This document shows, piece after piece, positions 16,355 through 25,095 of a stretch of 64,000 nt of DNA. Source of the DNA: Actinomycetales bacterium (GTDB lineage: Bacteria > Actinomycetota > Actinomycetes > Actinomycetales > Kineosporiaceae); NCBI GenBank assembly GCA_012719445.1, contig JAAYAH010000137.1:20406-84405 (forward strand). The letters are read 5' to 3'. The notes under the pieces were generated by a model. The model was not told where the DNA came from. It searched no databases and worked only from the letters and a program-made list of their open reading frames with translations. Both the position numbers and the translations under genes were made by a program. How positions within the stretch are numbered: the first letter of the stretch is position 1; every line of letters begins with the position of its first letter.

Positions 16355-17965
16355 ATGGCCGAGAAGTCAGTCACGGGGGACGCCGCGGCGGCAGGTCCGG
16401 GGCTCGGGCGGGAGCGGATCGAGCACGTCATCGTGCTGATGATGGAGAACCGGTCGTTCGACCACCTGCTCGGGTACCTGCGGCACGACGACCCGAGCTA
16501 CCCCTATCTCGGCGACGCCCCGCCCCGCTGTCCCGTCGACCCGGCGCGGCCGGACGGTGACCTGGTACCGACGAGCGACGACGCCACCCCCGTGCTCAGC
16601 GTCGACCCCGACCACTCCAACGAGTCGGTCCTGCTGCAGATCTACGGGCAGCAGGGCGTCCCGGACGGCGCGACCCCTCGGATGAACGGCTTCATCCGGT
16701 CGTACTCCCAGAAGATCAGCCATGGCTCGCTGCGTCGGAAGGACCCGCTGCTCGACGCCGTCAACGCCGTGATCCGGTTCCTGACCGACCTCTGGAACCG
16801 GCTGCGGCGCAGGCCGAAGCCGGTGCGACCGCGTCCGGAGGACATCATGCGGTGCTTCGCCGAGACCGGGGTCCCGGTCCTGGCCACCCTCGCCAGGGAG
16901 TACGCCGTCCTGGTGAACTGGCACGCCTCGGTGCCCGGCGAGACCTGGCCGAACCGCAACTTCGCCCACGCGGCGACCTCGGACGGGACGGCGAACATCG
17001 ACCTCCGCTTCTACGACAACGAGACGATCTTCGAGCAGCTCGGCGAGGCGGGCCGACGCTGGCACGTCTACCACGACGGGCTCGCCCAGGTGCTGGCGTT
17101 CCCCCGGCTCTGGCTCGGCGGGACGGACGGCTTCCACGACTCGGCGGAGCTGGTCGAGCACATCCGGACCGACCGGCTGCCGGAGTACTCCTTCGTCGAG
17201 CCGGACCACGGGTACGGCAGGGGCGACGGCGACAACCAGCACCCCGGGAACAACACCGTCATCGGGGACAACTTCACGGCGGGCGAGGCCCTCATCGGCC
17301 GGATCCACAACGCCCTCGTGGAGACCCCCGACGTGTTCGCCAAGACCCTGCTGCTGATCACCTACGACCAGCACGGCGGCCTGTTCGACCACGTGCCGCC
17401 GAGGCCGGTGCCCTCCCCGGACGGGAAGGTCGCCCCGAACGGGTTCGACTTCCGTCTCAGCGGGCTCCGGGTCCCCACGGTCGCGGTGTCCCCGCTGATC
17501 CCGAGAGGGACCGTCGAGCACGCGTTCTTCGAACACGCGTCGATCCCGCGGACCCTCCGCGGGCAGTTCGCCCCGGGGTTCGGCCCGCTCACCGAGCGCG
17601 ACGCGCAGGCCGCCGACGTGCTCGAGGTCCTGCCGCTGCTGGCCGCGCCGCGCAGCGACTGCCACGCGGTCGAGATCCCGGGGTCGGTCCGCGCCGCTGC
17701 CGGCACGACCCGCGCCGCTGCCGGTCCGGCTGCGGGCCGGGCGCTCAACGACTTCGAGGCGAGTCTGCTGGAGCTCGCCGGGGCGGTGTGGACCTGGATC
17801 CGGCGCGAGACGGTGGCGCGGCGGGAGGCGGTCGCGGCGATCGGCCGGCCCGTGCCCTTCGTCCCCGACCCCACCACCTCCGCCGCCGCGAGGGCCAGGG
17901 TCGTGGTCCCCGGATCGGACGCCGACCGGGTGGTCGTCGAGGTCGTCACCCACCTCGACGCGTAG
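16355..17965 (+). CDS. phosphoesterase family (phospholipase C-like) protein
   Basis: A 536-residue member of the phosphoesterase/acid phosphatase-type phospholipase C family, which hydrolyses phosphate esters such as phosphatidylcholine. The start ERIEHVIVLMMENRSFDHLL is diagnostic, and WPNRNFAHAATSDG, PDHGYGRGDG, NNTVIGDNFTAGEALI and TYDQHGGLFDHVPP are the remaining conserved metal-site blocks. Unlike most bacterial relatives there is no Tat or Sec signal peptide before the first motif; only about 20 polar residues precede it. ATG 16355 is preceded by GAGG. Monocistronic. Location and substrate are uncertain. Confidence 0.85.
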   Translation: MAEKSVTGDAAAAGPGLGRERIEHVIVLMMENRSFDHLLGYLRHDDPSYPYLGDAPPRCPVDPARPDGDLVPTSDDATPVLSVDPDHSNESVLLQIYGQQGVPDGATPRMNGFIRSYSQKISHGSLRRKDPLLDAVNAVIRFLTDLWNRLRRRPKPVRPRPEDIMRCFAETGVPVLATLAREYAVLVNWHASVPGETWPNRNFAHAATSDGTANIDLRFYDNETIFEQLGEAGRRWHVYHDGLAQVLAFPRLWLGGTDGFHDSAELVEHIRTDRLPEYSFVEPDHGYGRGDGDNQHPGNNTVIGDNFTAGEALIGRIHNALVETPDVFAKTLLLITYDQHGGLFDHVPPRPVPSPDGKVAPNGFDFRLSGLRVPTVAVSPLIPRGTVEHAFFEHASIPRTLRGQFAPGFGPLTERDAQAADVLEVLPLLAAPRSDCHAVEIPGSVRAAAGTTRAAAGPAAGRALNDFEASLLELAGAVWTWIRRETVARREAVAAIGRPVPFVPDPTTSAAARARVVVPGSDADRVVVEVVTHLDA

Positions 17966-18168
17966 CGCGGTGCCCCGGGGGGCGTCGCGCGGCGGTGACC
18001 TGCCGGGTGCGGGCATCACGGATATGACCACGCGCTGACCTCTCACGACGGCATTGCGTCTCGATATATGAGATTCATAGTTCCGTATGGCGAGACCAGT
18101 GGCTAGGGTGATCGGCACGGGGGAGGGGACGGGACGAGAGGGAACGGGTCGAGGAGGAGGCGCCGGAG

Positions 18169-18978
18169 ATGACGGGACGAGCTGCGGTCTACACCCACGG
18201 GCACCACGAGTCGGTGCTGCGGTCGCACCGGTGGCGGACCGCGGACAACTCGGCCGTCTACCTGCTGCCACTGCTCCGCCCCGGCATGTCCCTGCTCGAC
18301 GTCGGCTGCGGCGTCGGGACCCTCACCGCGGACCTGGCCGCCCGGGTGGCACCGGGGCGGGTGACCGCGCTCGACACCAGCGAGGACGTGCTGCGGGTAG
18401 CCAGGGCCGAGGCGGCGGCGCGCGGGGTGGAGACCATCGACTTCGTGGTCGGTGACGTCACCGCGCTGGACCTGCCGGACGGGGCCTTCGACGTCGTGCA
18501 CGCCCACCAGGTGCTGCAGCACCTCGGCGACCCGGTGGCGGCGTTGCGGGAGATGCGCCGGGTGTGCCGGGCCGGTGGCGTGGTGGCGGCGAGGGACGGG
18601 GACTTCGCGGCGTTCTCGTGGTTCCCGTTGCTGCCCGGGCTGGACGAGTGGCAGGCGCTGTACCGGTGGGCGGCACGGGCCAACGGCGGCGAGCCCGACG
18701 CCGGGCGCAGGCTGCTGTCCTGGGCCCGCGCTGCGCGCTTCGACGACGTCGTCGCGACCGCGAGCACCTGGTGCTTCGCCACCCCCGAGGACCGGCGGTG
18801 GTGGGGTGACACCTGGGCGGAACGGACCGTGCACTCCGATCTGGGCCGGCGGTTGGTCGCCTCCGGCCGGGCGACCGCCGCGGACCTGGACCGTATCGCC
18901 GCGACCTGGCGGTTGTGGGCCGATGCCGAGGACGGCTGGATGATCGCGCCGAGCGGGGAGGTGCTCTGCCGGGTCTGA
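18169..18978 (+). CDS. class I SAM-dependent methyltransferase
   Basis: A 269-residue methyltransferase. Motif I is LLDVGCGVGTLTADLA (about 42-57), followed by the acidic residue in VTALDTSED, the DVTALDLPDG motif and VVHAHQVLQHLGDPVAAL (motif post II). The set is typical of the UbiE/MenG-like group (Methyltransf_11). The ATG is preceded by GGAGGAGG. It stands alone behind an AT-rich promoter region that contains the imperfect palindrome TCTCGATATATGAGA near 18058. The methyl acceptor cannot be inferred from the context. Confidence 0.85.
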   Translation: MTGRAAVYTHGHHESVLRSHRWRTADNSAVYLLPLLRPGMSLLDVGCGVGTLTADLAARVAPGRVTALDTSEDVLRVARAEAAARGVETIDFVVGDVTALDLPDGAFDVVHAHQVLQHLGDPVAALREMRRVCRAGGVVAARDGDFAAFSWFPLLPGLDEWQALYRWAARANGGEPDAGRRLLSWARAARFDDVVATASTWCFATPEDRRWWGDTWAERTVHSDLGRRLVASGRATAADLDRIAATWRLWADAEDGWMIAPSGEVLCRV

Positions 18979-19081
18979 GGTCGGTGATCGTCCTGACCAC
19001 GGCGACGTCCCGACCGCGCCGATGAGGGGCGTGCCTGCCCGCACCGGCGGGAACCGGGTGGTCAGCGGGTGCCGGGACGGT

Positions 19082-19094
19082 TGAAACGTTCTCA
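19082..19094. promoter_or_regulatory. LacI-type operator-like site, distal
   Basis: TGAAACGTTCTCA, an imperfect inverted repeat around AACGTT, lies about 140 bp upstream of the rhamnose operon promoter. It resembles the TGAAACGTGTCA site in front of the lacI-family gene at 30302-31405. A third TGAAACGG half-site occurs at 19173-19180. Confidence 0.4.
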
Positions 19095-19219
19095 CCACGA
19101 CCCGGGATCGGCTGACCGGAGCATCGTGGCACAACCGCATCGCCTGGGCAACGATACCGGGATGATCCTTAATGAAACGGGCATATCCACAGGTGGATGA
19201 CCGTGCTGCGATCCGTCCC

Positions 19220-19248
19220 TTGACAGGAGGGAAGGGGCGGAATAGGTT
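19220..19248 (+). promoter_or_regulatory. SigA-type promoter of the rhamnose operon
   Basis: TTGACA (19220-19225), 17-base spacer, TAGGTT (19243-19248). The expected transcript starts near 19255 and has a leader of about 210 bases before the binding-protein gene. The strongest promoter match in the 486-base interval before the operon. Confidence 0.65.
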
Positions 19249-19269
19249 CCCGCCTCAACCGAAGCGATC

Positions 19270-19284
19270 GTATCGTTTCAATAC
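19270..19284. promoter_or_regulatory. LacI-type operator-like site, promoter-proximal
   Basis: GTATCGTTTCAATAC contains the reverse complement of TGAAACG and has GTAT/ATAC inverted ends. It lies about 15 bp after the predicted transcription start, a typical roadblock position for a LacI-family repressor. Confidence 0.5.
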
Positions 19285-19464
19285 AGATGACCCTGCCGAC
19301 GTGCCCGGCGGACCGGTACCTCACCCCTCCACGGATCGTCCGGCGTCCCTGCTCGGAGGCCTCCGTACGGCGGCACCCCCGGTGGCGCCGTCCCCCGTGG
19401 TGGGAACGCGTCACGAGGCGACCGGGGACAGCTCGACACGAGCGGTACTCGGAGGGGAGAGCGC

Positions 19465-20769
19465 ATGCGGCCAACGACTCGTCTCACCGGGCTGACCCGA
19501 GCCCTGACCCTGGTGGCTGCCGCCGGGGTCCTCCTCAGCATCACCGCGGCGTGCGGATCGGACGACGAGGGGTCGGCGGGCTCCACGGTCACGATCCGGT
19601 TCGACTGGTGGGGCAACCCCGACCGGGCGACCGTCACCGAGCAGGCGGTCGACGCGTTCGAGGCGAAGAACCCGGGTATCCGGGTGGAGACCTCCTACGC
19701 GGAGTTCAACGCCTACTTCCAGAAGCTGGTCACCCAGATCGCCGGGGGCGGGGCTCCCGACGTCCTGCAGATGGACTACCGGTACGTCCGCGAGTACGCC
19801 GACCGCGGCCAACTGGCCCCGCTGGACAGCGGCGAGGCGAAGGTCGACACCTCGGGCGTCACCCGGCAGCTGCTCAACGGCGGCACGATCGACGGGAAGC
19901 TCTACGGTATCCCGCCGACCCAGAACACCCAGGTGCTCCTGTACGACGCCGCCCAGTGGGAGAAGGCCGGAGCCACAGCCCCCAGGGACGGATGGACCTG
20001 GAACGACCTGAAGGCGGCGGCGCAGAAGGTCAGCGACGCCACCGACGGCACGGTCCGCGGCGTCGCGGACTTCGGCGGCATCGAGGACTTCTTCGAGGTG
20101 TGGCTGCACCAGCAGGGCAAGGCGCTGTACACCCCGGACGGCACGCTCGGCTACACCGCCGAGGACGTCGCGACGTGGTGGACCATGACCGACGGCATGC
20201 GGCGCAGCGGCGCGGCGACCGCGGCCGGGGTGACCTCCAAGATGGACGGCTCGCTGGCCAACGACCCGGTCTCCCAGAAGACCGCCTCGGCCGGCTTCGC
20301 CTACGACGGGAACCTGACCCCGCAGAGCTGGGAGATCATGGGGCGCGAGCTGACCCTGACGCCGTTCCCGTCGGACACCGGCACGCTCGGGCAGTACGCC
20401 AAGCCGGCCATGATGTTCAGCATCTCGCAGCGGTCGACGCACAAGGAGGCCGCGGCCAGGCTGGTCAACTTCCTGATCAACGATCCGGAGGCGGGCAGGA
20501 TCCTCGGCATGTCGCGCGGTCTGCCCGCCAACTCGACCATCCGCGAACAGGTGACCTCGACCCTCACCGGCCCGCCGCTGGTGGCGTTCCGGTACGAGCA
20601 GCAGGTGGGGTCGAAGCTGGAGCAGGCCCCGCCCCCGCCGCCGAAGGGCGCCGGCACCGTGAAGGCGACCTTCCAGCGGGTGTACGAGGACGTCATCTTC
20701 GAGCGATCCTCCGTCCGGGACGCCGCCGAGAAGTTCATCGGCGAGGCGACGCAGGCGCTCTCGACCTGA
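19465..20769 (+). CDS. ABC importer sugar-binding lipoprotein (probable L-rhamnose)
   Basis: A 434-residue extracytoplasmic binding protein of the family 1 sugar type. It has a lipoprotein signal ending LLSITAAC (Cys near residue 31) and mature sequence VTIRFDWWGNPDRAT, a usual start for these proteins. GGGAPDVLQMDYRYVREYAD is the conserved hinge-region block. The ATG is preceded by GGAGGGGAG. It should deliver sugar, most likely L-rhamnose or rhamnosides, to the two permeases encoded next. First gene of the rhamnose operon and directly downstream of its promoter and operator. Confidence 0.9.
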   Translation: MRPTTRLTGLTRALTLVAAAGVLLSITAACGSDDEGSAGSTVTIRFDWWGNPDRATVTEQAVDAFEAKNPGIRVETSYAEFNAYFQKLVTQIAGGGAPDVLQMDYRYVREYADRGQLAPLDSGEAKVDTSGVTRQLLNGGTIDGKLYGIPPTQNTQVLLYDAAQWEKAGATAPRDGWTWNDLKAAAQKVSDATDGTVRGVADFGGIEDFFEVWLHQQGKALYTPDGTLGYTAEDVATWWTMTDGMRRSGAATAAGVTSKMDGSLANDPVSQKTASAGFAYDGNLTPQSWEIMGRELTLTPFPSDTGTLGQYAKPAMMFSISQRSTHKEAAARLVNFLINDPEAGRILGMSRGLPANSTIREQVTSTLTGPPLVAFRYEQQVGSKLEQAPPPPPKGAGTVKATFQRVYEDVIFERSSVRDAAEKFIGEATQALST

Positions 20770-20874
20770 CGGCCTCGCCCTGACAGAGCCGCCAGCCGGT
20801 CGGGATCGCTGCTGATGATGGGGACAGGTGATCCCGGCCGGCTGGCACGACGGACGACCACGGGGAGAACGAGC

Positions 20875-21873
20875 ATGGTGCAGCGGACCCAGCCGCCGGT
20901 CACGGTCGACCGGTCGGCGCCGCAGCCCCCCCGGTCGTCGGGTGACGGTAGCCCTGGCCTGCGCCGTCACCCCGGGAGGAACAGGTACGGCGAACGCACC
21001 GGCGTCGCCTACCTGTTCCTCTCCCCGTGGGTGCTCGGCGCCCTGCTGCTGACCGTCGGCCCGATGCTGGCGTCGCTCTACCTGTCGTTCACCGACTACG
21101 ACCTGCTCACCACGCCGCGCTGGGTGGGGCTGGAGAACTACCGCCGGCTGTTCGCCGACGACCCCCGCTTCCTTGCCGCGATCTGGGTCACCGTGCGCTA
21201 CGTGCTGCTCTCGACCCCGCTCAAGCTGGTGGCGGCGCTCGCCGTCGCGATGCTGCTCAACCGGGCCAGCCGGGCCCAGGGCGTGTACCGCTCCGCGTTC
21301 TACGCGCCGTCCCTGCTCGGCGCGAGCGTCGCGGTGGCCCTGGTCTGGCGGGTCATCTTCGACAACGGCGGCGTGGTCGACCGGGCGCTGTCCGCCGTCG
21401 GCATCCACACCGGGGGCTGGGTCTCCTCGCCGCGGTACGCGCTGCTGGTGCTCGTCGCCCTCGGGGTGTGGCAGTTCGGGGCACCGATGGTCATCTTCCT
21501 CGCCGGGCTCAAGCAGATCCCGCGGGAGCTGTACGACGCCTCCGCCATGGACGGGGCCGGCTGGTGGCGGACCTTCCGCTCGGTCACCCTGCCGATGCTC
21601 TCGCCGGTGATCCTGTTCAACCTGGTCCTGGAGACGATCCACGCCTTCCAGGCCTTCACCGGGGCCTTCGTGGTGAGCAGCGGGCGTGGCGGGCCGAGCG
21701 ACTCGACCCTCTTCTACACGCTGTACCTCTACCAGAAGGGCTTCACCGAGTACCGGATGGGCTACGCCTCGGCCATGGCCTGGATCCTCGTGCTGGTCAT
21801 CGCCGCGGTCACCGCCCTGCTCTTCCGGACGGCGCGGCTGTGGGTGTTCTACGCCGGGGAGGACCCCCGATGA
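20875..21873 (+). CDS. ABC sugar permease (MalF/UgpA type)
   Basis: A 332-residue inner-membrane permease with six transmembrane segments (the first near YLFLSPWVLGALLLTVGPML) after a disordered, basic N-terminus of about 50 residues. The EAA loop that contacts the ATPase is YDASAMDGAGWWRTFRSVTL. ATG 20875 has GGGGAGA upstream. It pairs with the next permease, whose start overlaps its stop (ATGA). Forms the import channel with the binding protein. No ATPase gene lies in the operon. Confidence 0.9.
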   Translation: MVQRTQPPVTVDRSAPQPPRSSGDGSPGLRRHPGRNRYGERTGVAYLFLSPWVLGALLLTVGPMLASLYLSFTDYDLLTTPRWVGLENYRRLFADDPRFLAAIWVTVRYVLLSTPLKLVAALAVAMLLNRASRAQGVYRSAFYAPSLLGASVAVALVWRVIFDNGGVVDRALSAVGIHTGGWVSSPRYALLVLVALGVWQFGAPMVIFLAGLKQIPRELYDASAMDGAGWWRTFRSVTLPMLSPVILFNLVLETIHAFQAFTGAFVVSSGRGGPSDSTLFYTLYLYQKGFTEYRMGYASAMAWILVLVIAAVTALLFRTARLWVFYAGEDPR

Positions 21874-22784
21874 CGGTGACGGGTATGGCGGCGGGTGGCG
21901 GTGAGATCCTCACCACGGGCGGCACAGGGGCCGGGCGCGGCGTCGGCGCCGATCGCAGGCTCCGCCGGCTGGCCTGGCACGTGACCTGCCTGTTGCTGCT
22001 CGCCGGGCTGCTCTACCCGATGGCCTGGCTGCTCGCGTCATCGGTCAAGCCGGCGAACGAGATCCTCTCCAGCCTGTCCCTGCTGCCGCGCACGGTGATC
22101 CTCGACAACTACGCGGAGGTGTTCAGCGGAGCCTCGGGGGTGAGCGTGTGGCGCTTCCTCGCCAACTCGCTCGTGGTGTCGGTCGGCTCGGTGATCGGGA
22201 ACGTGGTCTCCTGCGCGCTCGCGGCCTACGCGTTCTCCTGGTTGCGGTTCCGGCTCCGCGGCCCACTGTTCGCCTTCATGATCGCGACCATCATGCTGCC
22301 GATCCACGTCCTGCTCGTCCCGCAGTACACGGTCTTCCAGCAGCTCGACCTGGTCGACACCTTCTGGCCGCTGATCCTGCCCAAGCTGCTCGCCACCGAC
22401 GCCTTCTTCGTCTTCCTCATGGTGCAGTTCATGCGCGGCCTGCCGAGGGAGCTCGGCGACGCGGCACGGATCGACGGGTGCGGTCCGGTCCGGGTGTTCG
22501 CCCACATCGTGCTGCCTCTGTCCCGGCCTGCCCTCGTCACCACGGCGATCTTCACCTTCATCTGGTCGTGGAACGACTTCCTCAGCCAGCTGATCTACCT
22601 GAACACCCCGGACAACTACACCCTCCCGCTCGCCCTGCGGCTCTTCATCGACCAGACCAGCCAGACCTCCTACGGGGCGATGATGGCCATGTCGGTGCTC
22701 ACCCTGCTGCCGATCGGGCTGTTCTTCTTCGCCTTCCAGCGGCTGCTCGTCGAGGGCGTCGCGACGACCGGGATGAACGGATGA
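21870..22784 (+). CDS. ABC sugar permease (MalG/UgpE type)
   Basis: A 304-residue partner permease with six transmembrane segments. LLYPMAWLLASSVKPANEIL is the classical MalG-type start and GDAARIDGCGPVRVFAHIVL the EAA loop. Starts by ATGA overlap with the first permease and ends by ATGA overlap with the next gene, so the run is translationally coupled. Probable L-rhamnose import. Energy must come from an ATPase encoded elsewhere, such as the shared MsiK-type subunit known from other actinobacteria. Confidence 0.9.
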   Translation: MTVTGMAAGGGEILTTGGTGAGRGVGADRRLRRLAWHVTCLLLLAGLLYPMAWLLASSVKPANEILSSLSLLPRTVILDNYAEVFSGASGVSVWRFLANSLVVSVGSVIGNVVSCALAAYAFSWLRFRLRGPLFAFMIATIMLPIHVLLVPQYTVFQQLDLVDTFWPLILPKLLATDAFFVFLMVQFMRGLPRELGDAARIDGCGPVRVFAHIVLPLSRPALVTTAIFTFIWSWNDFLSQLIYLNTPDNYTLPLALRLFIDQTSQTSYGAMMAMSVLTLLPIGLFFFAFQRLLVEGVATTGMNG

Positions 22785-23440
22785 CGGGGGGGCCCGCCTC
22801 CGACGGCACCGCGGCCCGTGGTGTCGAGTCGGGGTTGGCGCTGTTCGCGGACTGCCTGGTCACCGGCGTCATGGTGGCGCTGGCCGGTCTCCCGCTGGTC
22901 ACCGCCTACCCGGCTCTGGTGGCGGGCTGCGCCGTGCTCAGGGACGGCGTCCGGGACCGGCCGGTCGGCCCGCGGCGGTACGCGCTGCGGCTCCGCCAGG
23001 TGCTGCGCACCGGCCCGGCCGGATGGGTCGTGCCGCCGCTGGTCTGCGGGGTGCTCCTCGTCGACGCCGGCGCGGTGGCCGCCGGCGTACCGGGCAGTGG
23101 TGCGCTCACGGTGCTGCTCGCCGGCACGGCCTCGGTCGCGGTGGTGCTCGCCCTGCGGGTTGCCGGTTCCTGGCGGCCCCACGCGACCTGGTCCGCCGTG
23201 GTCCGGCCCGCCGCCCGGCACCTCCTCGGCGATCCCGGCGGGAGCGTGCTGCTGTGGCTGGCCGCGGTCGTCGCGGTGACGATCGCCGTCCTGGTCCCGA
23301 TCACCGTGCTGCTGCTCGGCGGCGCGCTCGCCCTCGCGGCGGTCGCCGTCGACACCCGGGTCCCGCCCGTCCACCCCCGGGCTCCCGACGTCGCCCCCGG
23401 GACCGCCGTCGACACCCGGGCCGGCCCGGCGGGCGGCTGA
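22781..23440 (+). CDS. YesL-like (DUF624) membrane protein
   Basis: A 219-residue protein with about four or five membrane segments. The segment VALAGLPLVTAYPALVAGCA resembles the conserved P-x2-T-x-GPA region of YesL/DUF624 proteins, which are encoded in sugar-uptake operons, for example rhamnogalacturonan use in Bacillus. It begins in the stop codon of the second permease (ATGA). The last 30 residues are Pro/Arg-rich and derive from a small duplicated sequence. Its role in uptake is unknown. Family assignment is moderate. Confidence 0.65.
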   Translation: MTGGPASDGTAARGVESGLALFADCLVTGVMVALAGLPLVTAYPALVAGCAVLRDGVRDRPVGPRRYALRLRQVLRTGPAGWVVPPLVCGVLLVDAGAVAAGVPGSGALTVLLAGTASVAVVLALRVAGSWRPHATWSAVVRPAARHLLGDPGGSVLLWLAAVVAVTIAVLVPITVLLLGGALALAAVAVDTRVPPVHPRAPDVAPGTAVDTRAGPAGG

Positions 23441-23553
23441 GGTGTGGTCGCGTGCCACTCCGCCCCACCCACCCGTGCCATCAGCCCACCCACCCACCCG
23501 TGCCCGGGAGATCCCCGGGACGGGTCGACCCATCGACACCGAGGAGGTGCCCC

Positions 23554-23907
23554 ATGCGCCGTGTCTGCTTCACCCTGCAGGTCCGGCCGGATCGCCTGGA
23601 GGAGTACCGGGAACGGCACGCCGCCGTGTGGCCGGAGATGCTGGCCGCGCTCCGCGACTCCGGCTGGTGCGACTACTCGCTCTTCCTCCGCGAGGACGGG
23701 CTGCTGGTCGGCCACCTGCTGACCGAGGACCTCGACGCGGCGCTGGCGGCGATGGAGGCCACCGAGGTCAACGCCCGCTGGCAGGCGGAGATGGCGCCGT
23801 TCTTCGCCGACCTCCCGGACGGGCGTGCCGACCGCGCCCTGCACGTCCTCGACGAGGTGTTCCACCTCGAGGACCAGCTCGCCGCGCTGCGGGGAGGTGC
23901 GTCGTGA
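23554..23907 (+). CDS. rhaM: L-rhamnose mutarotase
   Basis: A 117-residue protein of the RhaM/YiiL family, which interconverts the anomers of L-rhamnose before isomerisation. Family motifs visible are CFTLQVRPDRLEEYRERHAA, VWPEMLAALRDSGWCDYSLF (the Tyr-Ser pair is conserved) and the WQAEMAPFF region near the end. ATG 23554 has GAGGAGG upstream. It ends in a GTGA overlap with the isomerase gene. The adjacency of mutarotase and isomerase is the best evidence that the operon handles rhamnose. Confidence 0.9.
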   Translation: MRRVCFTLQVRPDRLEEYRERHAAVWPEMLAALRDSGWCDYSLFLREDGLLVGHLLTEDLDAALAAMEATEVNARWQAEMAPFFADLPDGRADRALHVLDEVFHLEDQLAALRGGAS

Positions 23908-25085
23908 CCGAGCTCTCCCCGGCCACCAGGACCCGGGTCACCCGGGCGCTGCGGAGCCACCGCATCGAGACGCCGTCCTGGGCGTTCGGCAACTCGGGGA
24001 CCCGGTTCAAGGTCTTCGGCCAGAAGGGCGTGCCGCGCACGCCGTACGAGAAGGTCGCCGACGCCGCCGCCGTGCACCGGTTCACCGGGGTCGCGCCCAG
24101 CATCGCCCTGCACATCCCGTGGGACGCCGTCGACGACTACGCCGACCTGGCCCGGCACGCCGCGGAGTGCGGCGTCGCGCTCGGCACCGTCAACGCCAAC
24201 GTCTTCCAGGACGACGACTACCGGCTCGGCAGCGTCGCCAACCCCGACCCCGGCATCCGGCGCAAGGCCGTCGGTCACCTGCTGGAGTGCGTCGACGTCA
24301 TGGACCGCACCGGGTCGGCCGACCTCAAGCTGTGGTTCGCCGACGGCACCAACTACCCGGGGCAGGACGACGCCTGCGCCCGCCAGGACCGGATGGCCGA
24401 CGCCCTGCGCGAGACCTACGACCGGCTCGGCTCCGGCCAGCGGATGCTGCTGGAGTACAAGCTGTTCGAGCCCGCGTTCTACCTCACCGACGTCCCGGAC
24501 TGGGGGACGGCGTACCTGCACTGCGTCGCCACCGGCGAGCGGGCACAGGTGGTCATCGACACCGGCCACCACGCCCCCGGCACCAACATCGAGTTCATCG
24601 TCGCGACCCTGCTGCGGGCGGGCCGGCTCGGCGGCTTCGACTTCAACTCCCGGTTCTACGCCGACGACGACCTCATGGTCGGGGCGGCCGACCCGTTCCA
24701 GCTGTTCCGGATCATGTACGAGATCGTCCGGGCCGACGCGCTGGCGCCCGAGGCGGGCATCGCCTTCATGCTCGACCAGTGCCACAACATCGAGCCGAAG
24801 ATCCCCGCTGTGATCCGCTCGGTGATGAACGTCCAGGAGGCCACGGCCAAGGCGCTGCTCGTGGACGCCGCCGCGCTGGCCACCGCGCAGCGGGAGGGTG
24901 ACGTGCTGGGCGCCAACGCCGTGTTCATGGACGCCTACGCCACCGACGTCCGGCCGCTGCTCGGCGAGCTGCGCGAGGACATGGGGCTGGATCCCGACCC
25001 GCTGGCCGCCTACGCGCGGTCGGGGTACGCCGAGCGGGTCCGAGCCGAACGCCTCGGCGGCCAGGCCGCCGGCTGGGGAGCCTGA
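23904..25085 (+). CDS. rhaI: L-rhamnose isomerase (RhaI type)
   Basis: A 393-residue xylose isomerase-like TIM-barrel enzyme converting L-rhamnose to L-rhamnulose. The RhaI branch is recognisable from WAFGNSGTRFKVFGQKGVPR at the N-terminus, the metal-binding EYKLFEPAFY and VIDTGHHAPGTNIEFIVATL, and GGFDFNSRFYADDDL. It differs from the E. coli RhaA family. Starts by GTGA overlap with rhaM. A short gap carrying GAGGAGG separates it from the aldolase gene. Confidence 0.92.
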   Translation: MTELSPATRTRVTRALRSHRIETPSWAFGNSGTRFKVFGQKGVPRTPYEKVADAAAVHRFTGVAPSIALHIPWDAVDDYADLARHAAECGVALGTVNANVFQDDDYRLGSVANPDPGIRRKAVGHLLECVDVMDRTGSADLKLWFADGTNYPGQDDACARQDRMADALRETYDRLGSGQRMLLEYKLFEPAFYLTDVPDWGTAYLHCVATGERAQVVIDTGHHAPGTNIEFIVATLLRAGRLGGFDFNSRFYADDDLMVGAADPFQLFRIMYEIVRADALAPEAGIAFMLDQCHNIEPKIPAVIRSVMNVQEATAKALLVDAAALATAQREGDVLGANAVFMDAYATDVRPLLGELREDMGLDPDPLAAYARSGYAERVRAERLGGQAAGWGA

Positions 25086-25095
25086 GGAGGCCGTG

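Noticed and set aside
19411..21642. Very long minus-strand open frame opposite the binding protein and permease
   Set aside because: It is antisense to three clear domain matches, has no ribosome binding site, and its Arg/Gly/His-rich translation is the usual shadow of GC-rich coding DNA.
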